DNA of 64,000 bases, from positions 1 through 64,000 of the forward strand of contig CAVYHJ010000003.1 of NCBI GenBank assembly GCA_963768165.1, given 5' to 3'. The notes beneath the pieces were generated by a model. It was not told the origin of the DNA, did no database searches, and saw nothing but the letters and a program-made list of their open reading frames with translations. Every line of letters begins with the position of its first letter. The stretch's first letter is position 1. A program made the position numbers and the translations under genes. Source of the stretch: CAVYHJ01 sp963768165 [NCBI: uncultured bacterium]. GTDB taxonomy: Bacteria > UBP4 > UBA4092. This document shows, in pieces, positions 9,068 through 18,130 of this stretch.

Positions 9068-10426
9068 TTATTCAATTCCGTATTTTTTCATGCGATAGCT
9101 GAGAGTACGGCGGGTAATCCCGAGAATTTCTGCGGCTTTGGTTTGGTTATGATTAGCACGTTGGAGAGCGTTAATTAATATTTGTTTTTCCATATCTTCG
9201 AGGGTTTTACCGCTATCGAACGACGCGGAAGTATCACGCGTAATTTGCCCGCTTTGGACGGTGATGGGTAAGTCAGCGGGATAGATGGTTTCCCGGTTTC
9301 CCATGACAAGAGCGTGTTCAATGGCATTTTCCAATTCACGAATATTTCCCGGCCAAGGGTAATCCAGTAGGATTTGCAAAGTATCCGGCGCCAGTTGGGG
9401 TAAGGGAATATTTTGGGTTTTGGCGATGCGATCCAGGAAATAATTCACCAGTAAGGGGATATCGTCTTTGCGAGCGCGCAGGGGCGGAAGGTTGATGCCC
9501 ACGACATTCAGACGGTAATACAAATCTTCCCGGAAAGTGCCATTTCTTAAAGCCTCTTCAAGATTTTTGTTGGTGGCGGCAATCACCCGGACATCCACGG
9601 TATTGGTTTTACTGTCGCCGACTTTTTCGAATTGGCGTTCCTGGAGTACGCGCAATAATTTGACCTGTGTGGTGAGCGGGATGTCGCCGATTTCGTCAAG
9701 AAAAATGGTTCCCCCATTGGCGGTTTCGAACCGTCCCATGCGATTTTGGATTGCGCCGGTAAATGCGCCTTTGACATGGCCAAACAATTCTGATTCAAGG
9801 AGAGATTCAGGAAGCGCGGCGCACACGGCTTTGACAAAAGGCCCATCTTTTCGCGGGGAATGATAATGAATCGCCTGTGCTACCAGTTCTTTTCCCGTAC
9901 CGGATTCACCGCGTAATAAAGCGGTGGTGGAGGTGGAAGCTACCTTTTCAATTCGCGCGAATACTTCTTTCATGAGAGAAGATTGTCCAATGATATTTTC
10001 CACCTGAAACTTCTGGCCTATTTTCTTCTTGAGTTCTTTGTTTTCGGATTTTAGTTGATGATGTTCGAGAATGCGCTTTGCCAAAATCCGTAATTCGTCA
10101 ATCTTTACAGGTTTAATGAGATAGTCGGCGGCACCGGCTTTTAGTGTCTCGATGGCGGATTCGACACTTCCAAAAGCCGTAACGATGACGACAGGGGTAT
10201 CTGGGGTATTGCGGTTAATCCAGCGGAAGAGTTCGAGACCGTCTACACCGGGCATCCGTAAATCCGTAAACACAATATCGTACGGATTATTTTTTAAAAG
10301 GCTGATGGCGGTTTGTCCATTTTCCGCAGTGGTTACTGCATAGCCTTCCTTTTCCAAGACTTTTCGGAAAATATCGAGCAACTTGATTTCGTCATCCACT
10401 ACTAGAATCGAAACATTCGTATCCAC
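9068..10426 (-). CDS. NtrC-type sigma-54-dependent response regulator
   Basis: A 452-residue transcription activator. It has a receiver domain (acidic pair near residues 11-12, phospho-acceptor Asp near 55 in FTDLRMPG, conserved Lys in YLIKPV), an AAA+ sigma-54 interaction domain (GESGTGKE Walker A, GAFTGA loop contacting sigma-54, FLDEIGD Walker B) and a Fis-type helix-turn-helix at the C-terminus (NQTKAAEILGITRRTLSYRM). Start: GTG at 10426, because homology begins at VSILVVDDE; the open frame further upstream runs through repeat-like DNA without domain character. No sensor kinase is adjacent and I found no convincing -24/-12 promoter, so its targets lie elsewhere or are unseen. It is convergent with the glycosylase gene, 2 bases apart. 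Confidence 0.93.
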   Translation of the reverse strand: MDTNVSILVVDDEIKLLDIFRKVLEKEGYAVTTAENGQTAISLLKNNPYDIVFTDLRMPGVDGLELFRWINRNTPDTPVVIVTAFGSVESAIETLKAGAADYLIKPVKIDELRILAKRILEHHQLKSENKELKKKIGQKFQVENIIGQSSLMKEVFARIEKVASTSTTALLRGESGTGKELVAQAIHYHSPRKDGPFVKAVCAALPESLLESELFGHVKGAFTGAIQNRMGRFETANGGTIFLDEIGDIPLTTQVKLLRVLQERQFEKVGDSKTNTVDVRVIAATNKNLEEALRNGTFREDLYYRLNVVGINLPPLRARKDDIPLLVNYFLDRIAKTQNIPLPQLAPDTLQILLDYPWPGNIRELENAIEHALVMGNRETIYPADLPITVQSGQITRDTSASFDSGKTLEDMEKQILINALQRANHNQTKAAEILGITRRTLSYRMKKYGIE

Positions 10427-10508
10427 TATTTTTAGTGTTCCCTTCGTTTGGTTTCCCTCACACCATACCTCTCCAGAGTGAGGAGAGGGAGTCAAGGAAT
10501 GAGGTTTG

Positions 10509-10733
10509 TTATCTCCAATGCCCCGGAACCCAAATCCAAGCCCTTCCGTCCCATTCATACTGACCGGGAACCCAAGCACCCGGTGGTGGAGGAAGCGGCG
10601 GTGCGCCCGGCGCAACAATCACTACGCCTGGTGGCGGTGTGGCAACAACGGTTGTGACACAACCCGACATGAAGATGAGAATTGTCGCAAGTACCAGTAA
10701 GCAGGCAATCCATCTATATAAATTATGTTTCAT
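10509..10733 (-). CDS. Small WxxGxW-motif lipoprotein
   Basis: A 74-residue lipoprotein with a signal peptide ending in the lipobox MSGC (Cys near residue 25), a proline-rich linker (PPLPPPPGAW), and a C-terminus with two WVPGQYxW/WVPGHW motifs, as in YXWGXW or BcpO-related repeat proteins. AAAGGAG lies about 8 bases before the ATG. It is the last of three similar small lipoprotein genes transcribed leftward. The function of the family is unknown; these proteins probably sit on the outer-membrane inner leaflet or surface (inference). Confidence 0.8.
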   Translation of the reverse strand: MKHNLYRWIACLLVLATILIFMSGCVTTVVATPPPGVVIVAPGAPPLPPPPGAWVPGQYEWDGRAWIWVPGHWR

Positions 10734-10835
10734 ATCGTATACTCCTTTCTTATTACAAAGTTAGATTCATTCTTACTCGAAGGTCTCTGACCGAGAGATG
10801 ATAGCTCAGTAGGACACCTTCGCGCAAGATTTTTT

Positions 10836-10865
10836 GTAGAGGCAGATACGTGGGTCTGCCTCTAC
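10836..10865 (+). terminator. Palindromic hairpin between two lipoprotein genes
   Basis: An 11-bp stem (GTAGAGGCAGA / TCTGCCTCTAC) with an 8-nt loop, followed on the plus strand by TTTTT. The flanking genes run leftward and the minus strand has no T-run after the stem, so it may be a dispersed palindrome rather than their terminator. Confidence 0.5.
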
Positions 10866-10899
10866 TTTTTAAAATAACCAATTGCCTCTTCGCCCGAAA

Positions 10900-11082
10900 T
10901 TAAGGAGGAGGCGGGGGAGGCGGTATCGGTCCTGGAGGCGGTGGTACAGGTCGTACCGGTGGCGGTGGCCCCGGAGGAGGAGGCGGTCCTCCAGCTACGG
11001 TTGTATAACATCCTAATAGATAAACGGATGTTATTACCAAAACCAACCCAATGACAAACCAACGTGCGATTTTTCGTATCAT
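10900..11082 (-). CDS. Small proline-rich lipoprotein
   Basis: A 60-residue protein: basic N-terminus, one hydrophobic helix, lipobox LLGC, then a tail that is mostly proline with Gly, Val and Arg. AGGAG lies 8 bases before the selected ATG; an upstream frame extension lacks such a site. The polyproline tail is like the linkers of its two neighbours but the WxxGxW part is missing, so it may be a shortened paralogue. Function unknown. Confidence 0.65.
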   Translation of the reverse strand: MIRKIARWFVIGLVLVITSVYLLGCYTTVAGGPPPPPGPPPPVRPVPPPPGPIPPPPPPP

Positions 11083-11149
11083 ATTTAGATGTCTCCTTTC
11101 TCTATCCAAGTTTCATTATTAATCAAAACTACACAATCTACAAGCCAAC

Positions 11150-11467
11150 TTACGGTCGAGGAGGAGGCGGAACCCTTTCCCAATGAGCCGCGACCCAATG
11201 CCGGTACGGGCCTTCACCTTCCCAATGACCCCGGATCCAATTCCAACCCGGTCTGGGCGGTGGAAGTTCATCTTTTTCCCAACGACCCGCAACCCAAACC
11301 CGGTTCGGACCTACACCTTCCCAGTGTCCTTCAATCCAAACCCAACCCGGACGCGGAGGAGGCGGTGGCGCTGGCCGTGGCGGTGGTGCTTCATTTATTG
11401 TGCAACCCGCTAGAGGAACCAATATTGCCGCTATTGCAAGAAGGGCTACCCATAATTTTCTTTTCAT
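11150..11467 (-). CDS. WxxGxW repeat lipoprotein
   Basis: A 105-residue lipoprotein with signal peptide and lipobox LAGC at about residue 22, followed by proline-rich linkers and four aromatic repeats (VWIEGHWEG, VWVAGRWEK, NWIRGHWEG, HWVAAHWER). The repeats form two pairs separated by PPPRPGW. The ATG is preceded by GAGGTGA. It is the first gene of the three-lipoprotein cluster (11467 to 10509). A cell-envelope role is inferred from lipidation only. Confidence 0.8.
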   Translation of the reverse strand: MKRKLWVALLAIAAILVPLAGCTINEAPPPRPAPPPPPRPGWVWIEGHWEGVGPNRVWVAGRWEKDELPPPRPGWNWIRGHWEGEGPYRHWVAAHWERVPPPPRP

Positions 11468-11661
11468 ACTGAATTCACCTCACTCTCCAAAATAGGTTTT
11501 AAATTATATTACATATTGTGACAAATATTTCTGACCTAGTAAAAAATCATTTTACCAAATCATCCATGGAGATATCGGATAAATATATTGTCAGGGATCC
11601 TAAATACATCATTTCCACCTAAATTTATATAATGCAGAATAAGTGCCAGTTTTCGTCAATT

Positions 11662-11676
11662 GTGCCATTTTGGCAC
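11662..11676. promoter_or_regulatory. Operator-like inverted repeat in a 546-bp gene-free region
   Basis: A perfect GTGCCA-TTT-TGGCAC palindrome, with a further GTGCCA half-site 19 bases upstream (11643). It lies between a leftward lipoprotein cluster and a rightward glycosyltransferase gene. The remainder of 11468-12013 is AT-rich; I see no gene, tRNA or clear terminator in it. The -24-like TGGCAC lacks a matching TTGC at -12, so I do not call a sigma-54 promoter. Confidence 0.3.
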
Positions 11677-12013
11677 GATGGGAAATTTTATACAAATGTA
11701 TAAAAATTTAATTCCAATAAAATCAATGTTTTCTAAAATTCGATAATTTCATCACCACAAACTTTTTCATTGTGGTTCTTCTTTATAATATCTTAAAGTG
11801 TACCTTTTAGTATACTCTGATAGACGGGATGGAACAATATGTACGACAAAACAAGTAATTGGGAATAACCTGACTAATGAAAGTATTCAGATTGGTATCC
11901 CTAACCCGTCTGTTCCAATGGAACCTTATTATTTTCTACCAATTAAGGTGACTTTCTTATAACGAAATTCATTGCATTGACCTTTTTTAAGAAAATGTGC
12001 TACGGTGAGTGAA

Positions 12014-13576
12014 ATGAAAAAATATTTTTTTCTTTTCTGGATCACTCTTCTTTCAATAGTTTGTTGGTATTGGGTCTATCTAGGTACTTTTAATGAAAAT
12101 TGGATAAATCCATTTTCTGATATTTGGGATTATGCCCAACAAGCGCGGGAACTTTATCGCGGACATGGATTCACCTCTTTATTCACTTATCCTATCGTTC
12201 TCCCCTATACCCAAGACGGTCTTTTTTATAATCTATGGAGACCTCCTGTATACCCTTACATGGTTAGTCTAATTTTTCGATGTATCGGCGGACCTTCTAT
12301 TCATGGATTGGTTTATCTCAATGGTATATTTTATGTTTTAACCTGTGTTTTGGTTGCTGGAATATCAGAAAAATTATTCAACCGGCAGACAGCTTGGATT
12401 GCCGGGATACTTTACATCTTTTCCTTGAATTCCGTGCACTATAGTATTTCCGGTCTATCGGAACCCGTATTTGTTTTCCTTGTAACTTTATTTTTCTTTC
12501 AATTTTATCAATATCTCAGCCAGCCTTCCGTACGAAAATGGGTTAATATAAGAATGGGAATACTTTTAGGATTGGGTTTATTATTACGAAGTGAAATGAT
12601 TTTCTTTCTTCCCGCCGTAATCTATTTCCTCTGGAGAGTAGATCGCTTAAGAAGAAAAGGGGACTTGATTCTTGTTTTATTTATTGCAGTTTTATTAATG
12701 ATACCATGGTGGGTTCGAAATTACCGAATCACCGGAAATCCGTTTTTCAATATGAGCACAAATCTAGTCTGTATGTTTACTCCATCCTATCCGGGATGGA
12801 GCCGATTCCGAATGATTACTCAATCCAACAATCTAATCGAATTCATCTGGACGCATTCATCAGAAATTAGTATAAAATTTATTAAATTGCTTATTCACAA
12901 TCTTTGGAATTTGTTTTGTCTACATACTCCCATGGTTTTATTGTTTGTCGCATCTATTTGGAAAACTCATTCATCACCAATTAAAAAACTACGAATATTT
13001 GTTTGCGTCTGTATCATTATTCATTGTATAGGGGTATCTTTTTTAGAATCAGATATTCGGTTTTTTCTTTGTTATTTACCGATAATTATAATTCTAGGGA
13101 CAGACGTTTTAATAAGAGGATGCTATCTGATCAATACCCTTTCCAATTTTCGAAAACAATGGCTGATGCCCATCATTGTGTTAATTTTGATACTCCCGAC
13201 CTTCATTTGGTGGAAATCTGAATTATCGAAGGAAAAAACTTCGAAAACCCAGAGATTTTTCGGTCTGTCAGAATATGTATCTCAGCACACTCTAAAGGAA
13301 TCTGTTCTGGTTACAGATATTCCAGACAAAATGGCATGGTATATGGATCGGCATACAATTTGGTTACCTGAATTAAATGATTTATCTTTGATTCAGCAGA
13401 AATATTCGAATATTGATGGGATTATTTTAACCCCTGCAATTTTGAGCTTAACTTCTGATCCGGAAGTGGTGGAATGGAGAACTGTTTATAATAATCATAA
13501 CCCTATCACTGGTTTTGACTTAATCTATACTTTCCCGGACGGTACAGTATATTATCAAAAGGGAAAATTGCTCTGA
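12014..13576 (+). CDS. GT-C membrane glycosyltransferase (GT39/ArnT-like)
   Basis: A 520-residue polytopic protein with roughly ten hydrophobic helices and a soluble C-terminal part. The N-terminal periplasmic loop carries an Asp and aromatic cluster (FSDIWDYAQQARELYRGHGF) and NLWRPPVYPYMVSL, as in dolichyl/undecaprenyl-phosphate-sugar-dependent glycosyltransferases of the GT39/GT83 superfamily. Such enzymes transfer sugars from a lipid carrier to proteins or glycans outside the inner membrane. The ATG is chosen because GGTGAG lies just before it; an in-frame GTG 9 bases earlier is the alternative. It appears monocistronic. The acceptor is unknown. Confidence 0.75.
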   Translation: MKKYFFLFWITLLSIVCWYWVYLGTFNENWINPFSDIWDYAQQARELYRGHGFTSLFTYPIVLPYTQDGLFYNLWRPPVYPYMVSLIFRCIGGPSIHGLVYLNGIFYVLTCVLVAGISEKLFNRQTAWIAGILYIFSLNSVHYSISGLSEPVFVFLVTLFFFQFYQYLSQPSVRKWVNIRMGILLGLGLLLRSEMIFFLPAVIYFLWRVDRLRRKGDLILVLFIAVLLMIPWWVRNYRITGNPFFNMSTNLVCMFTPSYPGWSRFRMITQSNNLIEFIWTHSSEISIKFIKLLIHNLWNLFCLHTPMVLLFVASIWKTHSSPIKKLRIFVCVCIIIHCIGVSFLESDIRFFLCYLPIIIILGTDVLIRGCYLINTLSNFRKQWLMPIIVLILILPTFIWWKSELSKEKTSKTQRFFGLSEYVSQHTLKESVLVTDIPDKMAWYMDRHTIWLPELNDLSLIQQKYSNIDGIILTPAILSLTSDPEVVEWRTVYNNHNPITGFDLIYTFPDGTVYYQKGKLL

Positions 13577-13681
13577 GAACATCCAGCAACTCGTTGTATT
13601 GTTTTCCCTTTGGGATTATACTAACATGTGAATGATTAGTGCCCTTTTGAAATAATGACTTTTGTTTGGCGAAAATAAACT

Positions 13682-15166
13682 ATGCAGTCCCAATCTGCCA
13701 AAATCATGATTCGTCGACCGGCTGTCGCAGGACAGTTTTATTCGGAGAATCCCGAATCCCTTTCCAGTGAAATTGATTCATTCCTAGAAAAAGCATTAGT
13801 AGAGACTCCTCCCAGCGATCCGATTGCGCTCATTGTTCCGCACGCCGGATATGTTTTTTCAGGTTGGGTAGCAGCCTATGCTTACAAAATTTTGGTGGGG
13901 AAAAAGTTCGACACGGTTATTCTTGTCGGACTCTGCCATCGCGGATTGGAAGGTGTTTCGGTATATGATAAAGGCTGGTTTACAACTCCGCTCGGAGATA
14001 TCGAAATCAACGCCGAAATGGCAAAACAAATTATGGATTACGCTCCCGGTATCATCCAATCCTATCCCGAAGCCCATGCACAGGAACATTCTCTCGAAGT
14101 TCAAATCCCTTTTTTACAGCGCACTTTGCAAAACTTTAAAATTGTACCAATATTGGTAGACGAAACCAAACTCAGTCCCAAACTGGCAGAAGCTATTGTC
14201 CATGCAATTCACAAAATACAAGGAAAAGCTTTACTGATCGGTAGTACTGATTTGACCCATTATCCCAAGTATGAAGATGCCAAAAAAGTCGACATTGCCA
14301 CCATCGAAGCAATCCTTTCTCTGAATCCCGATCGGCTGGATAAAGTAAACGAAAAATGGCTTACGAAAGATATTCCCAATTTGCATTGCGCTCTTTGCAG
14401 TGAAGCGGCGATTAAGACCGTTCTTTATGCCGCCAAACTTTTGGGAGCGAATAAAGCAACTTTGTTAAAATCCGCCAACTCCGGCGATGTCCCTATTGGA
14501 GAAAAATACCAGGTAGTCGGATATGCTGCCATTTCCATTATGCGGACCAACGGGAAGAAAGATTCTCCACCTGCTTATGAGGAGATTGAACCGGAAGCAG
14601 TAGTGTGCGCGCCGGATAGTATGCAGCTCGATGACTCCGCAAAAAAAGAATTATTGCTTATCACTCGTAGAACGTTAAATGATTGTGTTCACGGGAAGGA
14701 CGTCTCGAGAATTATTTCTTCTCATCCCCAATTGAAACAACACATGGGTGCTTTTGTTACATTATATAAACAAGGTGAATTACGCGGGTGTATCGGCAGG
14801 TTTGAACCCGATACCCCCGTCAAAGACGTGGTACGGGATATGACCGTCGCCGCGGCACTCGAAGATCCTCGGTTTTCTTTTGTCACGCCTGACGAATTAG
14901 ACCATATTAAAATAGAAATTTCCGTTCTTACTCCCCGTCGGAAAATTCACGATATTTCAGAAATCAAAATTGGTACTCACGGGCTTTATCTAAAAAATGG
15001 ATGGTATACCGGTACTTTACTGCCGCAAGTTGCGGTTGAATATAAATGGGACACGAAAACTTTTCTTTACCATACCTGCGTCAAAGCGGGGCTCCCACCC
15101 GATGCCTGGAAAGACAAAGACACTGAAATCTACGTCTACTCCGCCATCATTTTCCACGAAGAATAG
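13682..15166 (+). CDS. MEMO-AMMECR1 fusion (AmmeMemoRadiSam system proteins B and A)
   Basis: A 494-residue two-domain protein. Residues about 8-280 are the MEMO domain (RRPAVAGQFY, LIVPHAGYVFSG, LGLCHRG-like VGLCHRG, AQEHSLEVQIPFLQ, GSTDLTHY), with the His residues of the LigB-like extradiol-dioxygenase fold. Residues about 310-494 are AMMECR1 (LRGCIGRFEPDTP, ALEDPRFSFVTPDEL, EISVLTPRRKI). These two domains and a radical SAM enzyme form the AmmeMemoRadiSam set of unknown chemistry; the radical SAM partner is not in this window. Separate genes or this fusion both occur. The start is the first ATG, although an ATG at residue 9 is possible. Confidence 0.92.
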   Translation: MQSQSAKIMIRRPAVAGQFYSENPESLSSEIDSFLEKALVETPPSDPIALIVPHAGYVFSGWVAAYAYKILVGKKFDTVILVGLCHRGLEGVSVYDKGWFTTPLGDIEINAEMAKQIMDYAPGIIQSYPEAHAQEHSLEVQIPFLQRTLQNFKIVPILVDETKLSPKLAEAIVHAIHKIQGKALLIGSTDLTHYPKYEDAKKVDIATIEAILSLNPDRLDKVNEKWLTKDIPNLHCALCSEAAIKTVLYAAKLLGANKATLLKSANSGDVPIGEKYQVVGYAAISIMRTNGKKDSPPAYEEIEPEAVVCAPDSMQLDDSAKKELLLITRRTLNDCVHGKDVSRIISSHPQLKQHMGAFVTLYKQGELRGCIGRFEPDTPVKDVVRDMTVAAALEDPRFSFVTPDELDHIKIEISVLTPRRKIHDISEIKIGTHGLYLKNGWYTGTLLPQVAVEYKWDTKTFLYHTCVKAGLPPDAWKDKDTEIYVYSAIIFHEE

Positions 15167-15223
15167 TTTTTAAGCTATAATATCTTTCCAATTTTAAATA
15201 CTAAAGTTTCCTAAATTAGATAC

Positions 15224-16093
15224 ATGAACTTTCAAGAAATAATACTAAACTTGCAAACCTATTGGGCGAAACAAGGTTGTGTGCTTCAACAACCAACGGG
15301 AATTGAAGTCGGTGCCGGAACATTCAATCCCGCGACCTTTTTGCGTGCGCTTGGCCCTGAACCCTGGAAAGTCGCTTATGTGGAACCCTGCCGTCGTCCA
15401 ACCGATGGGCGTTACGGTGAAAATCCCAACCGGTTGCAGCATTATTATCAATTTCAAGTTTTGATTAAGCCTCCGCCTAAAGATATTCAACAAATCTATC
15501 TTCAATCCTTAACCCAACTGGGGATTAAGTTGGAAGAACACGATATTCGTTTTGTCGAAGATGACTGGGAATCCCCGACACTCGGTGCCGCGGGATTGGG
15601 TTGGGAAGTTTGGCTGGATGGAATGGAAGTCACCCAATACACCTATTTCCAACAAGCAGGCGGTATCGCGCTCAATCCTATTTCTTGTGAATTAACCTAT
15701 GGTTTGGAAAGAATCGCCATGTATATCCAGGGGAAAAATAATATCTTCGATATCCAATGGGTGGACGGGGTTACTTATCGGGACGTTCATCATCAAGGAG
15801 AAGTCGAAGGGTCTAAATATAATTTTGAATTGGCGGATGTAGCAATGCTCTTGGATTTGTTTAATAAGTTCGAAGCCGAGGCGAAACGATTGCTGAAAGC
15901 GGGGCTGGTTTTACCGCCCTATGAATATACCTTGAAATGTTCTCATACGTTTAACCTCCTGGATGCGCGCGGTGCCATCTCAGTTACCGAACGCACCCAA
16001 TATATCGGTCGGGTCCGTGCCCTTGCCCGCGCTTGCGCTCAAGCTTATCTGAAACAACGGGAAGAACTCGGATTTCCCATGTTGAAACACTAG
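15224..16093 (+). CDS. glyQ: Glycyl-tRNA synthetase alpha subunit
   Basis: A 289-residue class II synthetase catalytic subunit, full length for GlyQ. It begins [17 protein letters not shown] and contains [38 protein letters not shown] and the class II motifs around [12 protein letters not shown]. It charges tRNA-Gly as part of an alpha2-beta2 enzyme. The beta subunit gene glyS usually follows directly but is not found here or anywhere in the window; the next 260 bases hold no supported gene and then an unrelated membrane protein starts. The ATG start has only a weak ribosome site. Confidence 0.96.
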   Translation: MNFQEIILNLQTYWAKQGCVLQQPTGIEVGAGTFNPATFLRALGPEPWKVAYVEPCRRPTDGRYGENPNRLQHYYQFQVLIKPPPKDIQQIYLQSLTQLGIKLEEHDIRFVEDDWESPTLGAAGLGWEVWLDGMEVTQYTYFQQAGGIALNPISCELTYGLERIAMYIQGKNNIFDIQWVDGVTYRDVHHQGEVEGSKYNFELADVAMLLDLFNKFEAEAKRLLKAGLVLPPYEYTLKCSHTFNLLDARGAISVTERTQYIGRVRALARACAQAYLKQREELGFPMLKH

Positions 16094-16353
16094 GCTTTCT
16101 TACAACTACTATAACCGCCCCTTTACAGTTTTTCGATTTCGCAGTAAACTTTCCCTCGAAATTGTTTTGGGACAACATGAGCCCAATAGTTAAAAGTATG
16201 GCATTGATTTGTATTGAAGGATACCAGCTGGATGCAAAGAAGATTCTCTTCCGAAGAAGGATCGGAGTTGATGACCCTGAGTTTCCGGGTTTGAATGGTC
16301 AAATATAAGCCATTCTTTTAAATTAAAAATTTGGTTTAAGAAAGATTGAGGTC

Positions 16354-18075
16354 ATGAAGGCCGCTAATAAATATAGTAAGGGAAGTAAATTGGAAATATT
16401 CTTTAGGAACCATTGGCCAATTGTCTTGGTTGTTATAGCTCTTGCCCTGGCGATAGAAACCATTTATATTGCCGCTGTCGCTGTCAATAAACATTCCCTG
16501 ATTTATGCTCTTGACGACCCATATATCCATATGGCAATGGCTAAAAATTTCTCGCAACATGGTGTTTGGGGAATCACCCCTTATGAATTCAGCTCCTCTT
16601 CTTCTTCGGTACTCTGGACTTTATTATTATCTTTGGTTTATTTTTGTTTTGGTGTCAATGAAATAGCTCCTTTTCTCCTAAACTTACTTTTTACTTGTTT
16701 CTTATTTATCACGATGTATTCATTCTTACGCAGGGCACGCTCCTTTCCACTTTATAATCTATGTGTGTTAGCAGTTTTTACGGTATGTACTCCCATCCTG
16801 GCGATCATCTTCATGGGTCAAGAACATATTTTGCAAATATGGATCGACCTTTTACTGGTTTATTTTACTGGAAAAGTCCTTGCGCGAGATGAAAACCCTT
16901 CCAGAGCAATCCATATTCGATATTTGTATCTATTGTGTCCCTTGGCAACAATGATCCGATTTGAAGGAATTCTCCTAGTGTCCATTGTCTGCTTGTTATT
17001 TCTATTACGAAAAGAGTGGAAGACAGGAGCAATTTTACTCTTTCTTTCTTTTTTGCCAATTGTTTCCTATGGGTTGGTATCTTGGGAACACGGATGGTAT
17101 TTCCTGCCCAATTCTGTCTTGCTGAAAGGGGTTCTCCCTTCTTCTGGATCATTGTTGGATTACATTCGATTTACAGCCACTTCCGTTCAAAAAGGACTTC
17201 ATGACCTCATCCTTTTACCCTATCTATACTATTTAATTGCTTTTGGAATTATACTCGTAGTCTTGAGTTATTTGCGTGAACATCAATTTTGGAATGAAAA
17301 TATTATCTGGCTGCTGATTTTTCTGGTTATCACTTTCATCCATTTATCATTCACCCAATCTACCTATCATTTTATTCAATTCGGAAGAAACCTTGCGTAC
17401 ATTCGCGCCTTGGGTCTTTTCGCCTTTGCAATGGCTCTTATAGAATTGGTTAATTTCATTATGCAGAATATCTCCGACTCGATAAAAAGAATCACTCTGT
17501 CCGGGATTATCTGTTTAAGTGTTTTGGTTCTCGGCATATACCTGGCGGATACAAGTCACTTGGATTTTTCCAAAATACCGAACGCCACAAATAATATATA
17601 TGAACAGCAATATCAGATGGGTTTGTTTCTAAAAGAGTTTTATAATGGAGAAGCTGTTGCTTTAAATGATATTGGTGCGGTCAATTTTTTGGCAGATATT
17701 CATTGTATCGATATCTGGGGGATTGGAACGCTGGAAGTTGCCCGGAGTAAACTAAATAAAGAATATGACCGTAATGTTATTGACAGAATCACAAAATCAA
17801 GTGATACAAAAGTAGCCATTGTCTATGACTGGTGGTATAAAGAGAATGGGCCGGCAGAGTTAACTCCCGGGAGACCAGATGGGTTACCTGCACAATGGGT
17901 GAAAGCTGGAGAATGGAGATTTCAGAATCAGAATATTGTAGTTTGTGGTGGGAGTATTCTTTCCTTTTATGCGACAGATTCGTCCGGTGAACAACGTTTG
18001 ATTCAAAATCTACAAAGATTTTCGCAAAAAGTGTCTCCACAAGTAATCCAAATTGGAAAATATATAGATAATTAA
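16354..18075 (+). CDS. GT-C-like polytopic membrane protein, probable glycosyltransferase
   Basis: A 573-residue protein with a cytosolic basic N-terminus, about ten membrane helices and a soluble C-terminal domain of roughly 170 residues. The first periplasmic loop has DDPYIHMAMAKNF and GVWGITPYEFSSSSSSVLW, the Asp-Asp and Ser-rich pattern of GT-C hypothetical glycosyltransferases. The C-terminal domain contains LNDIGAVNFLADIHCIDIWG, also common in this group. It is likely to transfer a lipid-linked sugar outside the inner membrane (family inference). GAGG lies 4 bases before the ATG. It belongs to a different subfamily from the gene at 12014. Confidence 0.7.
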   Translation: MKAANKYSKGSKLEIFFRNHWPIVLVVIALALAIETIYIAAVAVNKHSLIYALDDPYIHMAMAKNFSQHGVWGITPYEFSSSSSSVLWTLLLSLVYFCFGVNEIAPFLLNLLFTCFLFITMYSFLRRARSFPLYNLCVLAVFTVCTPILAIIFMGQEHILQIWIDLLLVYFTGKVLARDENPSRAIHIRYLYLLCPLATMIRFEGILLVSIVCLLFLLRKEWKTGAILLFLSFLPIVSYGLVSWEHGWYFLPNSVLLKGVLPSSGSLLDYIRFTATSVQKGLHDLILLPYLYYLIAFGIILVVLSYLREHQFWNENIIWLLIFLVITFIHLSFTQSTYHFIQFGRNLAYIRALGLFAFAMALIELVNFIMQNISDSIKRITLSGIICLSVLVLGIYLADTSHLDFSKIPNATNNIYEQQYQMGLFLKEFYNGEAVALNDIGAVNFLADIHCIDIWGIGTLEVARSKLNKEYDRNVIDRITKSSDTKVAIVYDWWYKENGPAELTPGRPDGLPAQWVKAGEWRFQNQNIVVCGGSILSFYATDSSGEQRLIQNLQRFSQKVSPQVIQIGKYIDN

Positions 18076-18130
18076 AAGAAACTTGAATGGTTTATGAATT
18101 TACCTTATACCGACTAAAGTTGACCAAACT

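Noticed and set aside
10427-10618. N-terminal extension of the response regulator
   Set aside because: The sequence upstream of VDTNVSILVVDDE contains a CCCTCTCC/GGAGAGGG-type repeat and overlaps the small lipoprotein gene; no receiver domain needs it.
11661-11690. Sigma-54 promoter at TGGCAC
   Set aside because: The -12 element TTGC is missing at the right distance; other TGGCAC sites (23757, 55540, 57554) fail too.
16136-16308. Small open frame after glyQ
   Set aside because: No ribosome site, no recognisable motif and it overlaps AT-rich spacer; not a glyS remnant.
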